Part shown: positions 12,896-22,991 of the stretch, one piece after another
Layout of the letters: the number at the start of each line of letters is the position of its first letter
How positions within the stretch are numbered: position 1 is the stretch's first letter
Assembly (NCBI GenBank): GCA_010015655.1
Contig: ML976675.1
Span: 800,144 to 864,143, forward strand
DNA from: Bimuria novae-zelandiae CBS 107.79
Taxonomy: Eukaryota; Ascomycota; Dothideomycetes; Pleosporales; Didymosphaeriaceae
DNA: 64,000 nucleotides
Reading direction: 5' to 3'
The notes under the pieces: generated by a model
Database searches by the model: none
Told to the model about the DNA's origin: nothing
The model's input: the letters and a program-made list of their open reading frames with translations, nothing else
Position numbers and translations under genes: made by a program

Positions 12896-14228
12896 TCAAA
12901 TAGCTGGAGAGGCTCAGGGATGCTGCTAGAAGCTCTAGCGGCGGGTTCTACGGTGTTGGAAGAGGACGCGCTGTGGTGTTAAGGTTTGAGACAGATAGGC
13001 GGTCCTGAGATGAGACAAAGGGCGGCTGCGTCATTCACGGTACCGCGGCTGAGCTATCACGCGTCAGCGCCAGAAACCGTGGGCACGATGGACTGGCGCG
13101 AGCTCTGCTGCCTGGGCGGAGCGTGATCTGGCTTCTTTGTGCCCGAGTCTGTCTACGGTGCACGCTGCTGCTCTTGCGGAACGGCAACGCGGCGGGGCTC
13201 CGAGTAGCAGCTAGCTGGACCGAGGGGTGAGCGAGCTCCTCACAGCCGATGCCGAGGGGAGTGAGCCGATGCGGAAGCTGCGATGGGGTCGTAGCAGGTA
13301 TGGCTCTGGAATAAAAATGCTGTATCAACTCCGAAACTCTCAGAATGTGTAGAGGGAGAGTATGAGTCTATCGGCGCGCCTCTGCTATCAGGGCGGTGAT
13401 ACAGGTTGCCCCTCCAAAGCAAGCAAGCGCAGCGCAGGTCCGACGCGCGCCTGCCGAGCCCAGCCCCGCTCTGTACCATGCCTCCGCCAATCTACTCCTC
13501 CATCTTAGCCTCATGGTCCAAAGCATCGATGCACTTGAGTGTGGCGGCGAGCGTCTGGTGGAGCGGATGCGGCACTTGTAAGCAGCCCACGTTGGCACCT
13601 GATCCAGAGATCACCTGCCCATCTCCACCTGGACTGGATGCGCGTGGAAATACACTGAGGTCATGGTAAAGCCGCATGCACTGGCGGCTTGAACAGGACT
13701 CTGTCAATGGCTTACCGTCTCGCCGTGACTCGCTACGAGTGCTTCAAACGACATTGGGTTCTGAATGCCGCAAAGAGAAGGACCCAGAATCAGCTGTCTT
13801 TGACAACAGGATCAGCCTTAACAGCCGAATTATGCCTCCTCCTACCAAGTTGTCGCTCATTACGGTCCATACTATGTACATTTCGTGACCATGATCGGGC
13901 GGTTCCTTGTGCTCGCTTTGGCCCCATGTACCCCAGAAGCTGAGGTTTTTCGATCCTCCAATTCGAGGATAAAATAGGCTAAACATCTGTACCTGTGCCG
14001 CAGGATCGCATGTGAACTGCCATTTGCCTCCTAGTACATACTACATTGCGTTGGTAGCGAGGCGATACGGGAGAACGACATGTAGCGATGCGAGCGAGGA
14101 GGAGTACAGCCGTAGCGTCACGCTCTCCGCATCCTATAATTTCTTTTGCCTGCCGGCATACACACCACGAGCACTTGAGCCTTCCACCATCAATCTTCAA
14201 CGTCCTCTAGAAATAGGAAAACAGCAGG
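12896..14228. other. Divergent intergenic region (BCAS3-like / SRPBCC)
   Basis: About 1.3 kb between two divergent gene starts. Short open frames on both strands show no family signature. Presumed promoters and leaders of both genes. Confidence 0.5.
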
Positions 14229-14849
14229 ATGAAGCTCGTTTTACGGCCGTCTACCACGGCCGCCGTGATGTTGCTCTTCCTCGGCGTCACCAGCCTCGCG
14301 CAATCTACCAACCTCCCAGACGTGGCACCCGGCGTCTTCAACGTTACCGCCCGCATCGAGATCGAAAACACGTCTGTCGAAGCCGCATGGAACGCCCTCT
14401 CCGACTTCCCCAAGTACCCCAACTGGAATCCCTTCGTGCGCTCCCAGATCGCCGTAGACGCAAGCAACATCTCGCTGCCCACCCAACGCCCCGTTGAAAA
14501 CACACAGCTCATCATCCGTTGCCAAATCCCACCTCTTCCACTACCAGTCAGCAAGTATACGCTGGACAACCCACTTGCGACCCAATTCTCCTACGAGAAT
14601 GTTACCCATGTTCAACCGGAATTGCGACGTCTCGCGTGGGGCGCATATCCGAATCCTCTGATCATGGCGGAGCGATGGCAGGCGCTCACCGACCTGGGAA
14701 ATGGGAAAATACGGTACGAAAGTCGGGAGGTTTTCAGCGGTCCGTTGGCACCGGTATTGCAACCGACCATGCAAGCGAACCTGCAGAAATCGTTCGATGC
14801 TCAGGCTCAAGGGCTGAAGCTATTGTTGGAGGGAGGCGGTGCGTATTGA
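14229..14849 (+). CDS. Secreted SRPBCC (START-like / polyketide-cyclase fold) protein
   Basis: Single exon, 206 aa, ATG 14229. Residues 1-25 form a signal peptide (basic start, hydrophobic core AAVMLLFLGVTSLAQS). The rest resembles the SRPBCC superfamily: an opening strand with a charged pair (FNVTARIEIENTSVEAAWNA), then LSDFPKYPNWNPFV, the hallmark helix-loop of this fold, and a C-terminal helix (LQPTMQANLQKSFDAQAQGL). Such proteins bind hydrophobic ligands in a deep pocket, and some are cyclases. A secreted fungal form of unknown ligand is the safest description. Five potential N-glycosylation sequons (for example NVT, NTS, NIS) agree with secretion. No partner gene adjoins; the kelch pseudogene follows 670 bp downstream. 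Confidence 0.8.
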   Translation: MKLVLRPSTTAAVMLLFLGVTSLAQSTNLPDVAPGVFNVTARIEIENTSVEAAWNALSDFPKYPNWNPFVRSQIAVDASNISLPTQRPVENTQLIIRCQIPPLPLPVSKYTLDNPLATQFSYENVTHVQPELRRLAWGAYPNPLIMAERWQALTDLGNGKIRYESREVFSGPLAPVLQPTMQANLQKSFDAQAQGLKLLLEGGGAY

Positions 14850-15515
14850 TGGGCATCGCTGACGGTCTGCGAAAGTAGATGTGAAGGATTATGTACTCGG
14901 AGGAATAGTCGCTCCAAATGCAGGCACAGACTTGGCTAGGAGGCTGTGTATAATATCGCAATGTGCAAAGGTCGTTCAGATATGTCCTCCGGACTTCCGG
15001 ACTTGTTCGCTCCTGCTTACTGCGGTTCCACGCGCTGTACCAGTACGTCAACTACGCACGGCAACCACAGTTGCTCTGCGGATCTCGTACAACCTGTTTC
15101 GTCCGTGAGCTCTCCGAGACGATTATCTTCATCCCCAGGCTTCTGGCATTGGTGCGTCTTCGCCTTCGACTTGCCTAAAAGGGCTGAGCGGAACATCCGA
15201 GTTGCCGTGCACCGGATCATTCGACGTCAGAAGGGCCGTAATTTACAGTCTTGGTACGAGGCTGAGACTCGTCTTCGAAAACGATGCTGTCTTGATTCGT
15301 CCATTGGTGTACGAATATAACTGTTCGGTGTTTTGGGTGACCATAGCACGCAAGGCAGGTACGGACCATGGAGGCAAGATGCTCACACAGGTACGGCCAG
15401 AGCGTAATGAACGGACCAGATGGCCTTGGATGTAAAGATGATTGAGGCTGTCCGTACGACGACTCACCATCACTACTATTTGTCTTTGAAGCGTTAGCTC
15501 AGCGGGAGTTCAGAA
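14850..15515. other. Intergenic
   Basis: Between the SRPBCC gene and the kelch pseudogene. No coding or RNA signal was recognised. A short tRNA-like A-box string near 15491 was rejected. Confidence 0.45.
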
Positions 15516-16724
15516 ATGCAGTTGCAACCATTCCTCGTCGCTGCGATCCTTCTCTTTCCAAGCGTCACTGCTGCAGTGCCTCAAGATTACTAACCCAAAG
15601 CAAACCGATGGGTCAACTTAACTTCACTATCAACTCCACGCCAGGAACACGCCACGGTTGCCGTCGATAACAACACCATCGCGGTCGTGGGCGGTGTCGA
15701 ACGCATTGGAAACGATGTACGTACCGGTCGTGCCTTCCCTTTCGCCAATTTTACACCAGCACCCGTTTACATAAGTTACGATCATTTAATCTGTACTAAC
15801 ATTTTCTCCTCCACAGTCAGTCCAACTAAACGTCCTAACCACCAACCTCATCGAGCCCTACGGCATCCTCTCAAACACCTGGCGCACCGCAGCTCCCCTC
15901 CCAATCGCAGTCAACCACCCCAACGCCGCCGCCACAAACGGTCACATCTACCTCCTCGGGGGCCTGGTCAACGCTCAGGAACCCCCCATTTCCGAAGCAG
16001 ATTGGATCGCCACAGGAAACAGCTACGACTACGATCCCACAGCCGACTCATGGACCTCGCTTCCCTCGCTTCCCTCGATGCCCAACGGCACAGAAAGAGG
16101 CAGCGCCGTCGTAGGCGTACGCGGCGAAATGATCTACGTCGCTGGCGGCATGACGGTGCTGAATTTCAACGGTCAAGATGCGGTCACGAGCGTGATTGCG
16201 TTTAATACGACGAGCGTAAAGTGGCAGCGCGTGCCGTTGGTCGCGGCCAATCTTCCTGAGGGCAGGCAGCATGCGGCTGGGGGTGTGGTGGGCGACACGC
16301 TGTACGTGGTCAGTGGACGGTGGTTCCAGCGCACGAATGTCCGCGACGAGGTGTTTGAGCTTGATCTGCGGAATCAGACTGCGGGGTGGAAAACGAGTCT
16401 GGGACGTATGCCTACTGCGCGTGATGGTATCGCTGGTGGTGTGGTTGGGAGTCGTTTTTCGCTTTTGGCGGCGAGTGTAATCCAAATACTACGAACGGCA
16501 TTTTCCCTCAAGCTGAAGCACATGATTTAGCGACGAAACGGTAGAAGAAGCTACCGAATATGGCGGTCCCGAGGCACGGGACCAGCGCGGTGGTGGTGGG
16601 TAATCGGGTCTATGTTCCTGGAGGCGGGCTGCAGCAGGATGGAGTGCCGATTGAGAGAAACGGCGTGGTGTCGTATGGGCAGGCTACGGCCCATTTTGAC
16701 GCGTATGAGGTGAACGAGGTGTAG
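15516..16724 (+). pseudogene. Decayed secreted kelch / galactose-oxidase-like protein
   Basis: Starts with an ATG at 15516 and a signal peptide (FLVAAILLFPSVTAAVPQ). The frame stops at TAA 15591 but stays coding-like beyond it (ANRWVNLTSLSTPRQEHATV) up to a GTACGT donor at 15717. After a 100-bp intron, exon two (from 15817) carries kelch blades: HIYLLGG, EMIYVAGG and DTLYVVSG. The frame shifts near 16454, just before FAFGGECNPNTTNG. A second stop, TAG at 16542, lies where KRW-KKLPNMAVPRHGTSA is expected, and the natural end is TAG 16722. Intact relatives are about 340-400 aa extracellular propellers. The lesions could be sequencing errors, but three in one gene beside other relics favours decay. 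TGG to TAG, and TGG to TAA by two changes, are transitions. Confidence 0.8.
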
Positions 16725-16867
16725 AATCTGGGGATGAAAGCTGAAATGCACTCTCTTGTGGTGGCGTTTCATATCGGTGGTCACTGTTTCGTAGCACCAC
16801 AGCTCTCTCAAGCTCCGGGAATTGAAATGTCGCCGTCGTGTATGTTGGAAACGCAGGTTTGAATTGA

Positions 16868-18180
16868 CTGATGGTGCGCGCTATCAGCACGCACTCTTCT
16901 TCCGAACTGCGTTGGAACTACTAGGTCTATATAAACTCACATTCTTTCTCCAGTTTCTTCTTCCCTCACTTTATCTCCACTCCTGTTTGCGGGAGATTAA
17001 AATGATGATACTATCGAGCAATGGAGCCTCCGTCTATAAACGGCTGTAGCGAACTTCCATGGAGCTGCTCCGCGTGGACTAAAAACCTACTGCGTGAGGC
17101 AATATGGGGCTGGCGGACTCCTCGCGGTGTCACAATCTACAGCCAATCTATCCGGGCGCCCCATGAGCGACAGAACTTGCCTTTTAGCACATACAATCCC
17201 GCTTTATTACGCCGCTCAGTGATGCGCACCACCATCACCGCCACTCCATCACGACGTCTCAGCTCGCTCCTCCGTAGGCATAAAAGCTGCCTTATTTCCT
17301 CGAATTTTCTTTCTGCACACTAGCGCTATCCTTTTGGATAACCAAAAGACGTCTCAAGGATGTTACATGGTGCGTGTCTAAAAAGTTAGCCGGGAGTATT
17401 ATGGGAGTGTCTCGCGTGGACTAAAAATAGCAAAGAACGAGTATATGTGAGAGTGAGGAGGCTGGCCTTGGACGAAGACCATGCTCAAAGGTTTTTCGCG
17501 GAAGTGTTATGCGGTTGGAGTTGTATAACTGTTGATGGTGCGCATCATCATAAACGTGCTCCTGCCCAAGGGCTTTATCGCAAGCGGCTTCGCTTGCCCG
17601 ACGGGTATAAAAGGCGATGTTTTTGCGAACTTCTAACTCACACAACCTTCCACTCTATGGTGGAGACTAAAAGTTATACAAAGTCTCAAAATGGAGACCT
17701 TGACTAAAAAGTACACAGGGTAATGTCATGGAGCTGCTATGCGCGAACTAAAACAAATCGTAATATTCTAAATATTAGTTGCGGCGCGCTGTTAGTTTTT
17801 AAAGACTTTATGTGCCTTCTCTGCGACTTAGGACTTTGGCGTTATAAGTAGTTAGTAATAGTGCGCGCCACTACTATAAGGAAGTGCTACAAAGCTTTAT
17901 GGCGGAGTTTAACTTAGGAGGCTGCCGTGTATAAAAGCTGCTCCGTATCTACGTGTCGCCCTTCACAACACTCTCACCTTATTAAGGAGGACTAAAAGTT
18001 AAGTGGAGATAGTATATAGAGCCTTTGTCTTAAATCAATAGCGAAAAGCTTTATGGCCTAGTGCTGTAGCAGGCTAAAAAGACGAACCCTGCATTATATA
18101 CGCGTGGCTAGAGATAGTCTCCCTAGGTAATTCTGCATGCCGTAGAAGTCTTGTTTTATATCAGCGTTACAGCAAAGAGA
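16868..18180 (+). repeat. Degenerate tandem repeat, four units of about 330 bp
   Basis: Four landmarks recur in the same order. A TGRTGGTGCGC-like string occurs near 16871, 17220 (as GTGATGCGCACC), 17534 and 17855. A TATAAA or TATAAAAG box occurs near 16929, 17278 (CATAAAAG), 17604 and 17935. A CGCGTGGACTAAAAA or GGAGGACTAAAAG string follows each unit (near 17070, 17412, 17660 and 17986). Spacing is 316-350 bp in each series. Copies are strongly diverged and get more AT-rich to the right. No open frame spans them. This could be an old satellite or nested promoter-bearing repeat fragments. Boundaries are approximate. Confidence 0.5.
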
Positions 18181-18317
18181 AGCGCGCTACTAACTTAAAA
18201 GCTCTCTATCTTTACTACTCCGCAAAAAAAGTGCAAAAAACAAAAAGCTAAAAAGAGAGCAAAACCCCTAAGCGCATCTGCTTAAACTTGCTTCAGTCAG
18301 CTCTTTTTTTGCTAGTC

Positions 18318-18398
18318 TCACCTCTAACAGGTTCGAACTCGTGACTTTTCCACCGCCACTTTTTTAACGAGTTCGTTTGACAGCTACGCCAGGGACTA
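18318..18398 (-). other. tRNA-like relic (A box and B box), possible SINE fragment
   Basis: On the minus strand an A-box-like TGGCGTAGCTG (18381-18391) is followed after 40 bases by a B-box-like GAGTTCGAACC (18330-18340), the order of RNA polymerase III internal promoters. A D-stem (GCGT with ACG) can form, but acceptor and T-stem pairing is poor and no clear anticodon stem is found. A functional tRNA is therefore unlikely. An A-rich run (CAAAAAAAGAG) follows on the same strand, as in some SINEs. Confidence 0.3.
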
Positions 18399-18620
18399 CG
18401 TCTCGGTTCCAAAGATGAGAGAATTTTGCTCGAATAAATATATGTAGAACTGTAATTGGGGTGGTTTGGATTTGGGGATGGAGTTTGCGCGCGTGAGGTG
18501 AGAGGTTGAGGCTCAGGATTGAACGACCTCACGCACTCTAGTCCCTGCTTGCAGGTCTGAAAAATTTTCTCTCGTATGGATTGTGCTATCTAACACCTAT
18601 CGCCTACCCTTCACGTCTGC

Positions 18621-19646
18621 CTATATCTGACACTTCATCGGGAAGCTGCCGAAATACCACAAATGCGCTAGAATGTCTGTGAACAGCCATGCCGCGTTGC
18701 CTTTCATATTAGTCGCGCCCTCGTAGATTTTGAAATCCGTTGCCTTGACCACCTGGTGGTTGGGCCTGTTGATGTAGTACTCCGGGCTCACGTGCGCAAA
18801 GTTCATGAGGATCGGTGGGATGTTGGGCACTGGGTCGTTCCAGTGCGTGATGCGGTAGTTGCCGCCTGGTTGCGCAGTGATGTAGTTTGCGAGCTTCGAA
18901 CTAGACACGCGCGGCGAGCCGAAGGAGTAGAGAGCGACGGGGTAACCGCTGTTTCGTAGGTCTGCTGCAGCAAGTGTGGCGATTGCGCCGCCGAGAGAGT
19001 GACCAGTTGTTATGACTTTGTATCTAGGGTTGGCCGCGACGAGAGAGTTGACGGTGGCTGTAACAGCGGAGCGTGAGTCTAGCCAGGACTGGTAGAAGCC
19101 GCGGTGAGCTGTACAGCCAGAGCACAAGTTGGTGGAGACGGCTTTGAAGTCGATGTTGGTGATCCAGTTCTGGATCGAAACACTGCCGCGGAAGGAGACG
19201 ACTATCAGTTCGTTCGTAGGGTCAAGGGCGACAAAGCCAGTCACATCTGTGGCGAGATCGCTGTAAGAGCGTAAGAACTTGCGGAAGAAATCATATCATA
19301 ACGAGAGTATTCATGTCAGGGCGTAAGAATGACAACTGACCTGTTGTATTCGACCACGCTGGTAGCATTGGCGGCTTGAACGAGAGGACATGTACCGTCA
19401 TTGCACTTGATCTGGTTTCCAGGAGAATTGAAATTCGTCCAGCAATAAGCAGCCGAAGCATACTGTTCCATCAACTCGAAGTCAGCAAGTAAAGCATCGT
19501 TCACTGGTGCTATAGCTGCCCTGTTTAGCATCGTTCAACGCACTTGAAATTTCGGTCTCACCTATCGCCTTCTTCACAGCCGGAACAGCCCTACCAAAAC
19601 TCACACACAGTGATCCAAGCAAAATGAGCGACAGGGAAACCATCAT
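18621..19646 (-). CDS. Secreted class-3 lipase
   Basis: Three exons, complement(18621..19260, 19341..19515, 19562..19646), phases 1 and 2 matching; 299 aa, the usual length for fungal class-3 lipases. It hydrolyses triacylglycerols outside the cell. Residues 1-20 are a signal peptide (MMVSLSLILLGSLCVSFGRA). The nucleophile elbow GHSLGG gives Ser175; the triad is completed by Asp229 (HWNDPVPNIPP) and His286 (DILAHLWYFG). The lid region follows SFRGSVSIQNWITNIDF, and four or more cysteines suit disulfides. The first acceptor is the second of two AGs about 10 bp downstream of a CTAAAC branch-like site; the other AG would cause a stop. The gene is intact although it lies between a repeat region and pseudogenes. 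Confidence 0.93.
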
Positions 19647-21053
19647 AATTGAAGGTACGACTTGGAATGAGTGACAGTAGGAACGGATGTATTAAGATCG
19701 AAACCCTGACTCTGTAGCGAGCGGTGTTGTTTTATCGAGTTACCTTCTTGAATAAGTAAAGATTGGACACTCAACCACGGTTCAGTGGTTAACCTCGTCA
19801 CGCACGCTCAGAATAGTAAGCGCGGTGAACGGGGAGGAAGTACTGCCTAAGCCCCCGGGAACCAAATATCGCTTTCACCGCCGGAGGAGGCAACTCCATG
19901 AAGGTCACTGGACAAGCGCTCTTACTCGTGTAATGTTGTTGTCGCCATGCTGGTCGATATCACAGCAAAGTGCGCGATACGTAATATGATTGGCCAGTTG
20001 CTTCACATCGAGTGAGCGGCTACGGCGATGGCGCGACGCCATCATTCTTGCTAGCCAGGTTCTGAAACCCATCAACAAATGTTCCGAGGCGGGGAGAGGG
20101 AGGCAATATATCGATCTCCATGGAGACAGCAGTGGCGTCCTGTGCGATGGTTTATGGGAAGGAGTCGAGTTGCATTCGTAGTCGGAATGGGTTCTGGAGT
20201 TCGGCCCCCGCTAGCCATACTGGTACTAGGGCGGTGGGCTGGAGGAAACCTCAGAAATCCACCTTCAGTCTCCACTGTAGACCGATGCCGTGCTTTGTTG
20301 GTGAAGCGTTATGAGGCTTTAGGGTTTAAGAAGAATAAAATAAAGGAAAAGGCTCACTTACCAAGCGCAAGAAGGTGCTAAAAAAGAGAGCGCGTGTGTC
20401 GCTTCTTATACTTCCCCATCTGCTCAACACTTCTGAATGTCGGTTCAGGCGTAGTTTTTCCCATTGAACATGTTCCAAAGAGTCGTTCATCTTAGCTGAC
20501 TCTGCAACAGAAAGCTCTCCAATAGACTCTGACTCTGAAGAGTACACATAGCCGATACTTAAACTCCACGTCGTAAGGCGATTCAAACCGAACTGTTAGA
20601 GTATAATACATTGAGACATATGTAATTGCTATAAGATGAACAGCATTGGTACACTGTATGTATATAAATGATCGAGCTAGGGACATTCGGGGCTCGTTCG
20701 TATCGTCTCAAAAGGATTGTGATTGTGGTAATGTGTCCGCTTACCCTGATTGCGCAGCAATCTCATTACGCATAGTGGTCGAAAGCTGAGAATCCCACTT
20801 CATCACTGCATTTTTTACACCCTCCCATGACTTGACTCAGCGGTTGATCCGCCTATCAACATGACTTTATCATCTAGCGCTCGCGAGCTGCATGAGGTTG
20901 GAAAATGTCCACGCCTGCCTTTTCCAAACGGGGCCTATATATAAAGACCACACCCTAGAGCTTCCCTGCTTCTCCCTCATAATTGCTCAGACCCCTCGAC
21001 TTCACCCCTCTACCCACGCTTGAAAACGTAGCTCGCCTCCACGACTGTTCACG
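19647..21053. other. Divergent intergenic region (lipase / metalloprotease relic)
   Basis: About 1.4 kb. A minus-strand open stretch at about 20326-20586, ending in a GTAAGT-type donor near 20361, could be an orphan exon but has no recognisable domain. The right end carries the TATA-like site listed separately. Confidence 0.4.
20936..20946 (+). promoter_or_regulatory. TATA box of the metalloprotease pseudogene
   Basis: TATATATAAAG lies 108-118 bp upstream of the ATG at 21054, followed by a pyrimidine-rich leader. The position suits the core promoter of the now decayed gene. Confidence 0.5.
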
Positions 21054-22428
21054 ATGAAGCTTCTCGCTCGAATTTTCGCCTCTGCTGCCATCATACAGCT
21101 TGTTTTTGCGATTAGTGCCATTCCCGCTGGCAATCGCACCCTTCCCGCCCGTCAAGAAAATTCCAATGAAACTGCGGGACCCGCTCTCCCTTTCACGGGC
21201 CAAGACGACAACCCTCAAATGGGTTACGCCGAATGTAAACTGATACGAAGAGGTGTGTGACGGAATCTTCACTAACCGCACTACAATACCAGACATAAGC
21301 TCCGGACACACCGTGAGCTTCGAGGCCTGGCCAATGCGGTTTCGAAATAACCCGTGGGCAAACGACCAAGGCTATGCTCGAGTGATTCCATACTGTTTCG
21401 TAGACAAACGTACGCTCGATAAGATTGGTAGAACCTGCCTGATAAGGAATGGTTTCAATCTCTGGCGCCAAGTTATCAAATCAGCACAGCCTGGGAACTT
21501 TCATTCTCTTGGAGTTATTGGGCCAGACCCCCAAAACAAATTCTGCTAAGAAAAACTACCGTTACAGTTGGAAAATCAGCCACTCCACGGGGCCACCGAA
21601 CTCCACTGCGACTGGGACGACCGAGCGTGGCTTAGTGATACGCTGGCGATTCACTGGATAGAGGACGTCAAGTCTGGTGGCAACGTAGCCTCGGCTAGCG
21701 TGGGTTATTGACGGCTCGGAAATCAGTACCAGAACCCGGGACGTCACTATATGACCATCTCCTCTCGAGCCGAGCCTTCAGATATCGCGCATGAATTTGG
21801 CACGGTTAGTCGACACATTCCATTCGTCCTACATGCCACTAACATTTGTAGTCATCGGTATGATCCATGAACACCAACGTTGGGATCGCGACGACCACAT
21901 TGAGTTCCGCTGTACCAACCTCGATGACATGGTGGATATAATCGGCCATATGAAAGTAAAAGAAGGTGTGTCCTGGGACAAAGCTGCCAAGGCCTTATGC
22001 GAGGACTATGCGAAAGCCAAGGAGTATCACGCGCGGAGCGTTGATTACATCAAGGGCGACGGGCTTGAAGCCAACAAAAAGCCTAAGCTGGACGGGCCAG
22101 GAGGCTTTGACCTGGACTCGATCATGCTTTACGACTCCAAGCCCTCTTCCTACACACGTCACCAGTTCGATATCAAATCTTCTCCTCTGGTCGCTATCAA
22201 GAAAGGCCCGGACGGTAAAAGATTCCTGAGAGCGAAACAATGATTCAGATCAACGAAAAGCTGTCTGCTAAGGATGTTGAGTTCGTCAAGAAGTTTTACC
22301 CTTGGGATGAGGCAAAATATCAAGAGTGGAATCAACAGCACCCCAAACGTAAGTAGGGACCTGGACATCTCGTGTGGAAGAAATGCACTCTGAAAACGTT
22401 GTTGTCAGGCTGTGGTTGTGCGCACTAG
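21054..22428 (+). pseudogene. Decayed secreted astacin-like (M12A) zinc metalloprotease
   Basis: Exon one (21054..21234) gives a signal peptide and a propeptide-like stretch. A 58-bp intron leads to exon two at 21293, which reads FEAWPMRFRNNPWANDQGYA in one frame to HEFG near 21800. That frame is broken by TAA 21547 and TGA 21709. At the zinc site HExxHxxGxxHE a one-base loss (about 21801) removes the second His and shifts the frame. After an intron (21805..21851) the reading IGMIHEHQRWDRDDH continues to about 22215, where a second frameshift occurs before MIQINEKLSAKDVEFVKKFY. A last intron (22349..22408, GTAAGT) leads to a Cys-rich tail ending at TAG 22428. Two nonsense and two frameshift lesions, one in the catalytic motif, make activity impossible. 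Confidence 0.85.
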
Positions 22429-22991
22429 AGTTTACTGAGACTTGCGTAGCTTATTGGAAAAGATTGAAAGATTAGGGCGATTAGCAATAGAATGGTTTCG
22501 AAATCTTAGTACTCAAGCAAAGGCCATGTTTGAAAGCTCCTATCGTAGAACCAGTACTGTCCACTTCTGCGCAGCCGAGTCTCACCTGCATCATCTCACT
22601 TAGCTACTATGTGCTTAGCAGTTAAGAGACAAGAAATCACAGTATAGATCAATTATTTATCGGCAGGATTCGCCAGGCGCTCTTTTACTGCGAGACGTCG
22701 CAGTGATATCTGGAGTTGCAACACCGCCCGCTACATATATGGTTCGTTCACTTCACCAACCTTGATGCTTCCCCATCTAATCTGAGACAGGATTGCTTAA
22801 GAAGGCGCGCGAGTTCGACGCGAACGACGCGCAAACGCTCGCCCCACAACCTGCAACCGCCGCACTTCCTCTGCCCCCCACGTCTTGTCTCTCCTCTAAA
22901 CCTCGCACTTCGCGCGCTTCTCATGTTTCTCGCGCAGCTCTTTCGCGTCTGCCTTTCCTGAGAGACAAAAGACAGCGTAGTACTGAGCAGT
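22429..22991. other. Intergenic, promoter of the SANT-like/DUF7587 gene
   Basis: AT-rich left part, GC-rich right part with many CGCG steps. No coding signal; presumed 5' region of the next gene. Confidence 0.45.

Noticed and set aside
5673..14849. Possible secondary-metabolite cluster around the MFS transporter
   Set aside because: No polyketide synthase, NRPS, terpene cyclase, P450 or cluster-type regulator is present.
15491..15510. GCGTTAGCTCAGCGGGAG, resembling a tRNA A box
   Set aside because: No B box at the right distance and no cloverleaf; it overlaps the leader of the kelch relic.
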